64,000 nucleotides of DNA from positions 45,322 through 109,321 of the forward strand of contig JBHEQV010000008.1 of the NCBI GenBank assembly GCA_046530735.1. The letters run 5' to 3'. The notes below the pieces were generated by a model. It saw only the letters and a list, made by a program, of their open reading frames with translations, was not told the DNA's origin and searched no databases. Position numbers and translations under genes: made by a program. Source of the stretch: Arsenophonus sp046530735 (lineage in GTDB: Bacteria > Pseudomonadota > Gammaproteobacteria > Enterobacterales > Enterobacteriaceae). Positions 11,194 through 22,879 of this stretch are shown here, piece after piece (the stretch's first letter is position 1; the number at the start of each line of letters is the position of its first letter).

Positions 11194-12094
11194 TTTTTTC
11201 CTGTTAACTGATAAATGCAATCATATTTAATAATGATATTATTAGTATAATATTTAAACAACAATAGAAAAAATGCTTAATTAATTACATATTTAATATA
11301 ATATCTTATTGTTAATTTTTTAGTTATTTACTATATATAAAATTAATAAATAAAAAATTATAATAATAATTATAATACCAACTATTTTAAATAATTATCC
11401 AAATAATTAATCAATAAAATTGACTCATATATTTTATATTACCATAATATAAAAATCTCTGTACTTGTGAATAACAGAAATCTAAATCAGTAATTAATTT
11501 ATTCTATAATATCTGAGTTTCTATTTTTGTTGAGTTATTAGAAAACTTGGTATCTGACAGTAGTCAGACTACATTTTACTTCGATACTTCGTGAATACGT
11601 TATCAATACTTAATTAGATGTTGTTTATCACCAGGGTCCCCTGCCATATCAAATTTGGAAAAACTTTCCATAATTTTTATAGCGTTATAATTTTATCTAT
11701 CTCTTGTTACAGTAGGAATTAATTCATATCGATCTGTCAGTGCGAACAATATAGCTAACTCAGTTTTATTATTTTAGCGATGATAAGAAATTTTTTCATC
11801 TAAACTCCCTTCCTAGGATAGGAAGGGTATTATGAATATAATTTTGTTGCTAAGTTTGATAGAAAATTTAATTAAATTTTTAATTATTAAACAATATAGT
11901 AAATACTATTATTAATATATAACCAATTAATAAAACCTACACAAGTGTATAGGATAAAAATAGCTCTGATGGTGATGCATTTGATATTAATAATAAAATT
12001 AAGTAAATCAAATAAGATAAATGATCTATTGGTAAATAAGAATTTTATCTGATAATGAATTTAATTATGGCTAAAAATTCTTCTTTTATTATGA
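11194..12094. other. AT-rich spacer with an IS256 end fragment
   Basis: From 11532 to about 11650 there is a truncated IS256-type end (inverted repeat plus about 90 bp of the 3' region, minus orientation). At 11809-11830 lies a 7-bp perfect stem (CCCTTCC / GGAAGGG, 7-nt loop). No gene is recognised in the rest. Confidence 0.5.
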
Positions 12095-13141
12095 TCAAAA
12101 CCGATATTTTACCGCTTTAACCAGTATAGTTAATAACTGTTCAGTATCTTTCCAACCTATGCAAGGATCGGTAATAGACTGACCATAGGTAAGAGGCTTG
12201 CCAGCAATAACTTTTTGAGCACCTTCTATTAAAAAACTTTCTGCCATAATGCCGGCGATAACCCTCGAACCTTTTTGCAATTGTTTGGCAATATTTTTAG
12301 CAACATCTATTTGGCGTTGATAAATTTTTTGGCAATTACCATGGCTAAAGTCGATAATCAATTGCTCAGGTAATCCCAATTGACGTAATTGACGACAGAC
12401 AACTCCAATATCTTCAGCGCTATAATTAGTCTGTTTTCCTCCTCTCATAATAATATGGGCATAAGGATTACCTGTTGTTTGATAAATAGTCATTTTACCA
12501 TTTTTATCAGGTGATAAAAATGGATGACTGGTACGTGCTGCACGAATAGCATCTATAGCAATATTAATGTTCCCGTCAGTGCCATTTTTAAAACCAACCG
12601 GACATGAAAGTGCTGATGCCATTTGTCGATGGATTTGGCTCTCTGTTGTTCTGGCACCGACAGCTCCCCAGCTAATAAGATCGGCTACATACTGACCGGT
12701 TATCATATCTAAAAATTCGGTTGCCGTTGGTAGCCCGAGTTGGTTAATCTTAGTTAGTAGCTCACGAGCTAATCGTAGACCTTTATTAACTTGGCAGGAA
12801 TTGTTTAGATCAGGATCGGAAATTAAACCTTTCCAACCAACCACTGTACGTGGTTTTTCAAAATATGTACGCATCACTATTTCAAGATAATCTTGATATT
12901 CAACTCTTTGCTTAACCAGCATTTTGGCGTATTCAAGTACCGCTTTGGTGTCATGTACAGAACAGGGGCCAATGATCACCAATAGTCGGTGATCTTGTCC
13001 AATTAAAATTGATTCAATCGTTTTTCTCGATGCTGTCACATTTTCAATAATTTCTTTTGATAAAGGAAATTCATCTTCCAGTGCTTTAGGGGTAATAAGG
13101 GTATCGATAGGTTTAGTTCTTAACTCATCGGTTTTATACAT
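12095..13141 (-). CDS. aroH: DAHP synthase, AroH-type
   Basis: 3-deoxy-D-arabino-heptulosonate 7-phosphate synthase condenses phosphoenolpyruvate and erythrose 4-phosphate, the committed first step of the shikimate pathway. The 348 residues equal E. coli AroH (AroG 350, AroF 356), and the N-terminal MYKTDELRT and the C-terminal VKYRF resemble AroH most. Conserved blocks are IIGPCSVHD, MRTYFEKPRTVVGWKG, GARTTESQIHR, FKNGTDGN, DFSHGNCQK and AGIMAESFL. The AroH type is feedback-regulated by tryptophan in E. coli; whether that control remains cannot be read here. The family is certain; the isozyme is a judgement from length and the two ends. Confidence 0.85.
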   Translation of the reverse strand: MYKTDELRTKPIDTLITPKALEDEFPLSKEIIENVTASRKTIESILIGQDHRLLVIIGPCSVHDTKAVLEYAKMLVKQRVEYQDYLEIVMRTYFEKPRTVVGWKGLISDPDLNNSCQVNKGLRLARELLTKINQLGLPTATEFLDMITGQYVADLISWGAVGARTTESQIHRQMASALSCPVGFKNGTDGNINIAIDAIRAARTSHPFLSPDKNGKMTIYQTTGNPYAHIIMRGGKQTNYSAEDIGVVCRQLRQLGLPEQLIIDFSHGNCQKIYQRQIDVAKNIAKQLQKGSRVIAGIMAESFLIEGAQKVIAGKPLTYGQSITDPCIGWKDTEQLLTILVKAVKYRF

Positions 13142-13197
13142 ATTTATCTCATAAATACTTCAATATAGTCGATTTTCTTGCAAATAAACAAATAAAT

Positions 13198-14575
13198 TAG
13201 TTATTAGCAAATATGGTATATGCCTGTCAGGTTAGGCTCTGCGTTAAGGCTTCGTGAATCTGCTCTTCATTATTAAATTAAATGTTGTTTATCACAAAAG
13301 TTGCAGGTAAACTCCTCCTTAGCAGCTTACTCTAGCTTTTCTGAGCAGATGAGAGCAGCTTCAATAGCATTGAAAAAATTGTTTTTCTCACGAACCATAG
13401 TGCTTCAAATATCAGCTTCGTGGCTTCACTGCTTAAAAGATGATTTTATCGGATTAGTTATTATTAATAGACGGCTCAGTGTGCTGACAGGAAGGCATAG
13501 AATGTCAGCAGTTTTTCTCGTTTTTTTCTCCAACTTCCTCATCACTTAAAGATATACGCTAAAAACCTTACTAATAAAATATTAAGGAATTTATTAGCAG
13601 CATCACAACTCTCTTCTAACCAAAGCTCCAAAGGCTTACCCCTTTACTTAGGTTACATGCCTTTAGGAAGTGAAGCCACAGTGCATTAGTTATTTTGTGT
13701 AGCTAATACATTGGTGACACATATCCAAGAATATCTTTGCCATTGAATTCAAAAAAGCAAAAGCATCGGTTCCAGTAGCAAGTTTGGAAATATGATTAAG
13801 TCTACCGCTCTTATAAGGACATTAGAAATTAAGTTCAGTTTGATTCTGACTCTCGATAAGCATTTTTCGATTATAAATGAGCTCATTATATTCATGCGCA
13901 GTGATACCGATAATGAACAGAAGGTAAAAGTGATCAGCTTACCTGATAGGACTACATAGCGATTACCTAAAAATAAAGGTAGTACATATCGCTTAAATCA
14001 GAAAGCTACCATTGCCTATACTCTTCAAGCTATTGCTCTTTTAATTTTCTGATAAGGGCTCTCCAGAGAGAGCATGTTCTTTTCACAAAATCGCCTATAG
14101 CTTTATAAAAACCAGAGGCGGAGATATCCTTACAAGTATACAGCTATGGTAACAACTCTCTGACGCTTTTGCACATGTCAGATAAGACAGTAACAACGAG
14201 CTACTGAAGCATATTTCGTTGTATCTATAATCTTTGATCTTAGGCACTTTAAATATAAACATCGCAATATTAGTCTATATAGTTTTTTTTGGAGTACAGA
14301 TCCTTACGGATGATGGCAATGGCAGCGTTGAGGATGTTATCGCAGCATGGATTCGATCTCACCACACCCATAAAAGAACGATGACTTATATCTACTCTTA
14401 AGCCCTTATATATGAGTTCATATAAGGAATTAGAGATATATCTAGTTTCGCAGATACCTCAGGTAGACTTTTCATGACATATCATCTCTTTGATGTTAAA
14501 ATCATCCATGAAATTAATTAGCACGATATATCCCAGCATCCCCGAAACTCTATACACCAGAAATGAGCATAACTC
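13198..14575 (-). mobile_element. IS256-family relic
   Basis: Full-length dead copy (about 1.38 kb) with both terminal inverted repeats recognisable, broken by stops. The small open frame at 13301-13549 on the other strand is a chance frame inside it. Confidence 0.7.
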
Positions 14576-14929
14576 AAATAAACTAGCATCACCATAATTG
14601 AAAATTAATCGGATCTAATAATTATTAAAATAATGTTAAAGTAATAAATGAGCGTTTTTCAGCTAATTTTAAATTATTAAATATTTAATGAGTTAAATCT
14701 TAATGTATCAATAATTTTGACTGAATTCTCTCTTCAAGAGAGTAATTAATTGTATTTAATATACTGAATATTATGTCTTCTAAATAAAACTTTTATCTTA
14801 ATTAACTCTATTCGATTTTGATGAAAAAGCATGACGACTTTTTTCATAGTGTTTATGATTAGCAAATTAAATCTCTCTTTAAGAGATACTAAAAACCATC
14901 CCCTTACTTTTAAAGCAGATAAAATCAGT
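14576..14929. other. AT-rich spacer
   Basis: No gene recognised. Short inverted repeats are present near 14728-14743 and 14868-14890. Confidence 0.35.
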
Positions 14930-16440
14930 TTATGAATTTATGTAAGTAAAAATTTTATTGAAGTGTGTATTCTTTGATCTAAAACACTAATTTTAGTGAC
15001 ATTAATTATGAATAGTTAGACTTATAACTATTGTTTTTTTATTTTATCCATTCTTTTTGACAAGAATTCCGTTATCTGTTTGCCCCAAGCTGAGCGGGGT
15101 AAAAGTAACATATTACTACACAGCATAAATTTATACTGGATCTGTGAACAGAAATCTATTTATCAGAACGATAAACCATCCCGGTTTTTATGGTTTTTTG
15201 CGAGCTGGTTACCTCCAGGGCTTTATGCATATTCGATAATAGTGTGCTTCATTTTCTATTTGATAGGGAATAATAGTCACACATCATTTTAAAATATCTC
15301 ACCGAAATATAAATAATATAGCCCAAACCACCTCTTCTTACGTTATAGAATTTGCTACTAGCACTACACTTAGCCGGATAGTGATCGTAATAATGTATAA
15401 CCACTTTCCATTAGATTAATGCCGTACCTAATTTTAATGCGGATATTAGTTGGTGTAAGGATAGCGCTATAGGTATTTCACGCTGCACGCCCCTTTCGTC
15501 TTTTTAGCGAAATGCACTTTTTTAATAAAGTCCGTATACTATGCTTTCAAGAACGCTACTACTGGATATTCCTAGCACTGATATACCCCACAGACCAGGA
15601 AAACAGTGTGGGTTTATCAGATCATAACTGTGACGTAGAAGGCGGATGACAGCAGGCTGTCAGATTTCTTTAACCGATTTTTTTTGAAGAATAGATCATC
15701 TCATGCAGCATGTTTAATATCCAGATTGCTACGAGTAACGGAACGATGAACATGCGAATATTGATTGAGTTGTCAACCATAAGTATGCAAGGCACAGAAG
15801 ATACTAATTTCTATATTCTGTTGCGTCTCACTGTGGCATAAGTTCGATTGATGGTTCGAAATAGAGCGTTTGATCACACAAGCCAATTATTGTTGAAAAT
15901 GTCTAAAGAAGATGGGCATAGGGAAAATAATGTTTGCCAGTCGCACTTGATAAAATAAGAATCTGCTATGCGCTAACCACTGTTCAGTATCTTTGACGCC
16001 ATATGAGCTCCAGGATTTTAATTTACAGCTTTAGCAAAAAAAATGACTGTGAGGAACATTTAAGAAAATCACAGCAGTAATTATTCAACTAGACATCCCA
16101 ATGACACAAGTGCTACAGACAAGCACTTGCTCTACAAATAGATGCGTACCCTCAAGTTGACACTTTCAAGGTATTTTTAAGAAATTTATTCGAGTCGTTA
16201 TCAATGGTGAAAAGTAGTTTAATTGGGCGAAGTAATATATGTGGTAAATTAGTCTCTAGACATTTTCTAGATAAATAAAAATCGTCATACTGTTTGCGTT
16301 CTTCAAGTCTATCGGCGTAAATTTATTTTTATGTTTATCTAGATTGCGAAAGAGACAGAAATTATTCCTAGTTCCCTATAAATTATGAATTTATCATGAA
16401 CCATACTTTCGTCATTGCCCTTAATGCACCTATATTTAAC
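14930..16440. repeat. Unclassified dispersed repeat, copy 1
   Basis: About 1.5 kb homologous to 29223-30972. Shared landmarks are a GTGTATTCTTTGAT stretch near 14965, the AAGCTGAGCG stretch near 15090, a TTTTTTTTGAAGAATAG stretch near 15685, and GAGTTGTCAACCATAAGT near 15765. Size and repetition suggest an insertion sequence, but neither strand gave a transposase I can name. It is heavily degraded and wedged between two IS256 relics. Confidence 0.5.
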
Positions 16441-16445
16441 ATCAG

Positions 16446-17839
16446 GAATCATACTCATTTCTAGTTATGGGTTTCAAAGAAAGTACTAGTACCTTTATGA
16501 TTGATTTTGTGAATGATTTCAACAACAGAGAAATGATATGCCATAAAAAAATCTAAACTACAGGTATCCACAAAATTAGATATTACCTTTAATCCTTTGC
16601 ATAAACTCATTTATAATATATAGAGGAAGCTGATAGCTATCTTCTGCTGAAGCGAAGATCGAGCCATATTGCTCAACATACTCAACGTCGCCTTGTTAAC
16701 GAAAGACCATGCCGTCGACCGTAATGGTTATTTGCCATAACGAACCATATAAACTGCTATTGACGATCTTTAGATTAAAGTGTCTAAAGGTTTATCGATT
16801 ACAGCAGCAACGAAATATGGTTTAACAACTCGTTACTCCACTCCCTCTTGTCTAAAAGCATGAAAAGCGATGAAGAGTTACTCTTATAACTGTATCTACG
16901 AGGCACATACCACAGGTTATTTTCACGAAGCTTTAAGCTTTTTTGATGAAAGCACATTGTCTATATGCTAGTGCTATTAGCAGACTGAAATAGCAATGCC
17001 TTGAAGAGGATAGGCATTGGTGACAGCATGATTCAAGTGATACAGACCACGTTTATTTCTTGGCCGATGATAATTGTGGCATATGGCGTCCTGATCAGAA
17101 ACAACCTAATCGCCTTTACTGCTGGTAAAAATCTGCTGAGAAACTCCCACAACATGGATATAAGGAGTTCATTGCAGTCGAAAATGGTTATCAAAAAATC
17201 AGAAACGAACTTAGGATAACTTTTCAATGGCTTATGAGAGAGAGTCTTAACCATATATCCATGACTACTATGGGAAATGATGCTCTTGATTTTTTAGAAT
17301 GCAACGGAAAGAATATTTCTGGACATATGGCACCAACGTCATTAGCTACACAAAATAACTAATGCACTGTGGCTTCACTGCCCAATGGCATGCAATTGAA
17401 GTAAGGGTAATCTGCGGAAGATTTAGATAGCAAGAGATTTGTGATGCCGATAATAAACCCTTTGATGATTTGTGAGCAAAATTTTAGCGAAGTATCCTGC
17501 AGCGATGAAAAATCTGGAGAAAGAGCGAGAAGAACGGTGGCATTCTATGCGTCCTATCTCAACGCACTGGGAATTAATAAAAACTATCAATCCAATTAAA
17601 TCAGCTTTTATGACAGGGAGGATACGAAGATAATGCTCGAATCATTGTCATTCGAGAAATCTAACCCTTGAAATGCTATTTAAGCTACTCCAGTCTGTTC
17701 AGAACAGATAAAATCTGCTAATGAAATGTTAAGTTCCTGTGACCTTTTGTAGTAAATAACACCTAATTTAAGGATATAGACCAGATTTATTAAGCATCAA
17801 ATTGGATCTTAATCGTCATACAGTAGATTTTTTAATAAC
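16446..17839 (+). mobile_element. IS256-family relic
   Basis: Full-length dead copy. The plus strand shows KEREERW near 17520, then a Ser-rich link, THWELIKTINPIKSAF near 17570, which is the IS256 C-terminal block with the catalytic Glu of NPIES changed to Lys. Stops and frameshifts are present throughout. Confidence 0.7.
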
Positions 17840-17844
17840 ATGGT

Positions 17845-18090
17845 ATATGCTATCTCATTTAATGATCCAATAGAAGATGGGCTGCAAAGTCATAATTTCA
17901 ATTATTATAAAAACTTGAGATTACTTTTTATCAATATATTTTAATGTACAATCAGGAATTAGCTAATTCAGTATTTGGTAGTAAAACCCATTGCAGTATA
18001 TGATAGATTAATTGAAAGTTAAACCTGAAATATAAAAAATTATACTATCTTCTTAGAAGTAACAGCTAAATAAAAGAAAATCTGCATTAC
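17845..18090 (+). mobile_element. IS481-family relic, 3' fragment
   Basis: Decayed fragment in which FNDPIEDGLQSHNF (near 17860) matches the MVERFNGRIEDVLQSH region of IS481 transposases, followed by a degenerate LGSKTPLQ-like end near 17975. It begins right after the IS256 relic. Confidence 0.55.
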
Positions 18091-18214
18091 CAACTACTGT
18101 ACATTTTAGCAATTAATCAGAAGAATTTCTATCATTATTCTAGTTTTGAATGAGTGCATTTATGAGTAATTAAATGCTGGTAGGAATAGATAAGCACTAA
18201 ATATACAACTATTT

Positions 18215-19215
18215 TAAAAAGATTATTGCTTTCATTTACAAAGGAATTTTAGCCACGACTGTATTTCAATTGTTGTGATTTCAAACAATTTTATCCAGGA
18301 CAGATAATTTGGTAAATAAACGAACCCCCATATCATGGAAACTGTTCAACTATCCTTATAAGCATCTGATATAGCTGTCCATATTTTTAATATAGAACTC
18401 ATTACCAACAACTCTCTAATTATATAATTTTACTATACAATTATGACTAATTTTATATTAATTGGAAAAGCGTTTTCCATATTCTTTAACTTCATCTGAA
18501 TAAAGGATAGCTTTATTGATGTGATTAACTCAAGAAAACGGCTGACATACTCTGCATTAAAGTTTTCAAAAATATCATTGCTCGCATGACACTATCAATT
18601 TGATCGATTAAGACAGCGATTTATTCTTTCCTTTTACATCCTATTCTTCCACATTTTCTATTTTTTCTATGTGTGATATAACAATTCTCTTTAAAGGATT
18701 CATAGAAAATGTTTCGTCCATTTCAATAATACAACTTAGTGCATTATATTTCCTGTCTATGCTGAATCAAGGAGGCAGTAACGCTATCTAAACTCTATTT
18801 TTAAATCAATTTCTATTTGTTTTTCTAACTTCCCCGTAAAGTAATCTATCCAAGATACATTGCAGATAATTAAACTATTTATTTTTAAAATCTAATCTCG
18901 TTAGAGGACTTAAAATAAAATTATTAAATATTTTTTTAAAATTGTAGATTTTTGAATTAAAATCGTTGCAACCATAATGAATATCCAAAAGCAGATAACA
19001 TGTTCACTGTGATAATATAGAGAAGATAAAGTAGAATAAGTTGCTTCAATGCATGAATCGAGATCATCTAACAAATTATTATCGAGCTAACTAATGAGAT
19101 GCAGCTTTATGTTGGTAGGGAGATGAGGAAAAAGTCTCTTTGATTGTATCACTGTTTTCTTTTTCATGGCAACTGCTGTAGCAAAATTTTTTATATAGTA
19201 AAATAATTTCTACTA
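18215..19215 (-). mobile_element. IS1595-family relic, copy 3
   Basis: Minus-strand copy of the element described at 1820-2860, with both ends recognisable (the TAGTAGAAAT-type end near 19205). No open transposase remains. Together with its left neighbours it forms a block of relics that fills the space between aroH and recC. Confidence 0.6.
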
Positions 19216-19464
19216 ACAACATTTACCAACAAGCCTAAAAAATACAGAAATTTCCTTTGATTCATACTTTTTTTTAAAAGTGAAGAAGCGATAAAAGGTA
19301 TTGATTCTATCAATACGGATAAAACAAATTATATGTCCGAAATTTTTTATTATAAAAACATGAATATTATAGATAATTGCAAGTAGATATTTGTTATATT
19401 TAACATCCATTATAACTAATTAATATCTGCCTCAAGATGAAGGTTCTTTTCGTCAGAAAAGCTT

Positions 19465-22400
19465 ATGCTACAAATTTATTATTCTAATCAATTAAATATT
19501 CATAAAGAAATTATTTCTAGTTTGATCAAAAATAATCCCTTGACCCATGTTTTTGCACAAGAAATTATTTTGGTTCAAAACCAAGGTATGTCGAAATGGC
19601 TACAAATTAATCTTGCGCAAAGTATTGGAATTGCTGCTAATATTTCTTTTCCGCTACCTTCAACTTTTATTTGGAGCATGTTTACTCGGATTTTACCTAA
19701 CATTCCACAAGAAAGTGCTTTTACCAAAAGGGCAATGACTTGGAAATTAATGACAATTTTGCCTTTCGTGCTACACGAACCTAAATTTAAATTTCTTAAA
19801 CGATATCTTAATGAAGATCTTGATAAGCGTAAATTATATCAATTATCAGATCGCATTGCAGATCTATTTGAGAAATATTTAATTTACCGTCCGCAATGGT
19901 TAGAAATTTGGCACAAAAAAGAATTAATTGAAGGGATAAGTGATAATCAGCAATGGCAAAAATGTCTTTGGTTAGCGTTGGAAGAGTATACGGAAAAGAT
20001 TAATCAACCTAAATGGCATTTTGCAAATCTTTATCAGAAATTTATACAAAGTTTACAAATTAATCTGCCTTTACATATTAGATTACCAAAGCGTGTATTT
20101 ATCTGTGGTATTTCTGCATTACCCCCAGTTTATTTGCAGGTATTAAATGCTCTTGGGAAGCATATAGATATTCATTTAATGTTTACTAATCCATGTCGTT
20201 ATTATTGGTCGAATGTTCAAAGCTATACTTCTTTTACAAGACTTAAACAGCTTAAATTAAAAAATTATCAAGATCAACATGAAATTGCACATTTCAATGG
20301 GGAATGTTCACCTAATACCTTATTTAATCAACAAGGTGAACAATTTTTAACTAATCCATTATTAGCTTCTTGGGGCAAATTAGGCCGTGATAACCTCTAC
20401 TTTTTGTCTCAGTTGGAGGAATCTAATGAAATTGCTGCTTTTATAGATTTACCACGCGATTGTTTATTACACCAAGTTCAGAAAGATATTCTAGATTTAG
20501 AAAATCATTCTCAACTTGGTTTAACCAAAGCTAGTTATAATAATAGTTTTTCAAAAAGGAAATTAAACAAACAAGATAAATCCTTAACATTTCATTCATG
20601 TCATAGCTTACAACGTGAAGTCGAAGTATTGCAAGATTATTTATTGCGTCTATTTGAAGAAGATCTAAATTTAAAACCAAAAGATATAATTGTAATGGTG
20701 ACTGATATAGATAGTTATGCACCTTATATACAAGCGGTGTTTAGTCATATGTCGCCTGAACGTCGGCTTCCTTTTTCTATTTCAGATCGAAAAGCCAAAC
20801 AAGTTCATCCTATTTTACGGGCTTTCATTTCATTACTTGATTTACCACAAAGTCGTTTCACTACAGAGCAAGTATTGGCTTTGTTAGAAGTGCCTAGCTT
20901 GGCTCGGCGATTTTCTATCTACGAAAATGAATTACTTTTATTACGTCGATGGATTAACGAATCAGGTATATGTTGGGGGCTTGATGATGAAAATCTTTCT
21001 ATGCTGGAGTTGCCAGCAACAGGACAAAATACCTGGGCTTTTGGTTTAAATAGAATGCTGCTTGGTTATGTAATGGATAGTCAAGTAGGAATATGGAATA
21101 AAATTTTACCTTATGATGAATGTACAGGATTATATGCTAAATTAGCCGGGAAACTTGCCGAATTTATTGATTCATTGGCTGACTGGAGAAGTAAACTTAA
21201 TCAGGAACGAAAATTGTTAGAATGGTTACCATTATGTAAATGTCTTTTAGATGCTTTTTTTAAAACTGATGAAAAAATTCAACCAATATTCGTATTTATA
21301 CTTCAGCAATGGCAAAAAACCATTGAGACTGGGCTAGTTGAAAAATATGAAGAGCTAGTTCCTGTATCGCTTATTCGTGATGAGTTAGCAACATGTTTTG
21401 ATGATAAAAAAATTAATCAACGTTTTCTTACTGGTGAAATTAATTTTTGTATTCTAATGCCTATGCGTTCTATTCCTTTTAAGGTTGTGTGTTTATTAGG
21501 TATGAACGATCGGACATATCCATGTTCAATACCTCCATTGTGGTTTGATTTAATGGTTGAACAACCACAACTTGGTGACAGAAAGCGTCGAGATGATGAT
21601 CGTTATCTATTTTTAGAGACTTTAAATTCTGCTTCTCAATTATTTTATCTTAGCTATATTGGGTATGCTATGAGTGACAATCAAGCAAATAATCCATCGG
21701 TTTTAATAAATGAGTTAGTTGATTATATTAGCCAAAGTTTTTGTTTAGAGGGCGATGAACATCTAAATGTTGATCTTAGTGCTAATAGAGTAAAAGAACA
21801 TTTAGTTATTAAACACACGCGAGTCCCTTTTGCTACAGAGAATTATTTACCTAATAGTCTTCATCAAAGTTATGCTAATGAATGGCTATTAGCAGCCAAA
21901 AAACAAGGTAATCTACAGCCTAAGTTCTGCACACCGTTAACACCAATAATTGAGCCTGAGAATGAAATATTATTAGAGCAGTTACTCTATTTTTATAGAC
22001 ATCCAATCTGTGCTTTTTTTCAAAAAAGGTTAAAAATTAATTTTTTTAATGAAAAAGTACAATTACCAGAAAATGAGCCTTTTGTTGTAAATAATTTACA
22101 ACGATATAAATTTAATAAACGTTTACTTAATGCTATGATTTATGAAGAGTCACTAGAGGAGCTATTAATTACTTTACGAGCAACGGGTGGATTACCAGCA
22201 GGATATTTTGGCCAAATTTATTGGGAAAAACAGATCCAAGATCTTCAGTCATTAGCTAATAAAATAAAGATAAATTGCCATGAATATTTTAACAAACTAT
22301 TTACTGAACCCTTCAAGAATGTTCGTTTATCTGGACAATTACAAAATATTCAGAAAAACGGCATCATTCGTTATCGCCCTGCAAATTTAACGATTAATAA

Positions 22401-22857
22401 TGGTTTATCACTATGGATAGAACATTTAATTTTTTGTTTAACTGTTAAATCTGGTGAAAGTTATTATTGGGGAAAAAATAACAGTGAATGGTGCTTTAAG
22501 CCGGTAGACAAATATCAATCAAAAGTATATTTACAACAACTTCTTGATGGTTATCAAGAGGGAATGAATTCACCATTACCACTTTTTAATAAAAGTGGAT
22601 GGAATTGGTTAATGTCATGCTACAATAAAAAAACTAATCAATTTAATTTTGAGTCTGAAACTATTTTAAAAAAAGCAAAAATACAACTTATCCAATCTTT
22701 ACAAGGTACATATAATCAATCTGGTGAGATGGAAGATAGATATATTAATCGAGCGTTCAATAAAATTGATAGCAATTTACTTGAAACAATACAAAAAAAG
22801 ACACTTACTTATTTATTACCAATGGCAATCTTTAGAAAAAATATAAAGAGGATGTAA
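19465..22857 (+). CDS. recC: Exodeoxyribonuclease V subunit RecC
   Basis: RecC holds together the RecBCD helicase-nuclease and recognises Chi during double-strand break repair. The 1130 residues are close to the family length (1122 in E. coli), and the frame is open throughout despite many A and T runs. The N-terminus shows VQNQGMSKWLQINLAQ and IAANISFPLPSTFIWSMF, typical of RecC. The first two-thirds is the inactive helicase-like fold, and the C-terminal third is the nuclease-like domain that contacts the 3' strand. In E. coli, recC is followed by ptrA-recB-recD; here an IS256 relic follows and no recB or recD is in the window. No convincing ribosome binding site is seen, but the ATG fits the family start. 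Confidence 0.93.
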   Translation: MLQIYYSNQLNIHKEIISSLIKNNPLTHVFAQEIILVQNQGMSKWLQINLAQSIGIAANISFPLPSTFIWSMFTRILPNIPQESAFTKRAMTWKLMTILPFVLHEPKFKFLKRYLNEDLDKRKLYQLSDRIADLFEKYLIYRPQWLEIWHKKELIEGISDNQQWQKCLWLALEEYTEKINQPKWHFANLYQKFIQSLQINLPLHIRLPKRVFICGISALPPVYLQVLNALGKHIDIHLMFTNPCRYYWSNVQSYTSFTRLKQLKLKNYQDQHEIAHFNGECSPNTLFNQQGEQFLTNPLLASWGKLGRDNLYFLSQLEESNEIAAFIDLPRDCLLHQVQKDILDLENHSQLGLTKASYNNSFSKRKLNKQDKSLTFHSCHSLQREVEVLQDYLLRLFEEDLNLKPKDIIVMVTDIDSYAPYIQAVFSHMSPERRLPFSISDRKAKQVHPILRAFISLLDLPQSRFTTEQVLALLEVPSLARRFSIYENELLLLRRWINESGICWGLDDENLSMLELPATGQNTWAFGLNRMLLGYVMDSQVGIWNKILPYDECTGLYAKLAGKLAEFIDSLADWRSKLNQERKLLEWLPLCKCLLDAFFKTDEKIQPIFVFILQQWQKTIETGLVEKYEELVPVSLIRDELATCFDDKKINQRFLTGEINFCILMPMRSIPFKVVCLLGMNDRTYPCSIPPLWFDLMVEQPQLGDRKRRDDDRYLFLETLNSASQLFYLSYIGYAMSDNQANNPSVLINELVDYISQSFCLEGDEHLNVDLSANRVKEHLVIKHTRVPFATENYLPNSLHQSYANEWLLAAKKQGNLQPKFCTPLTPIIEPENEILLEQLLYFYRHPICAFFQKRLKINFFNEKVQLPENEPFVVNNLQRYKFNKRLLNAMIYEESLEELLITLRATGGLPAGYFGQIYWEKQIQDLQSLANKIKINCHEYFNKLFTEPFKNVRLSGQLQNIQKNGIIRYRPANLTINNGLSLWIEHLIFCLTVKSGESYYWGKNNSEWCFKPVDKYQSKVYLQQLLDGYQEGMNSPLPLFNKSGWNWLMSCYNKKTNQFNFESETILKKAKIQLIQSLQGTYNQSGEMEDRYINRAFNKIDSNLLETIQKKTLTYLLPMAIFRKNIKRM

Positions 22858-22879
22858 TTAAGATGTTTTAAATGATAAA

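Noticed and set aside
17001..17254. Two overlapping open frames on opposite strands
   Set aside because: Both lie inside an IS256 relic and match no protein; overlapping chance frames.
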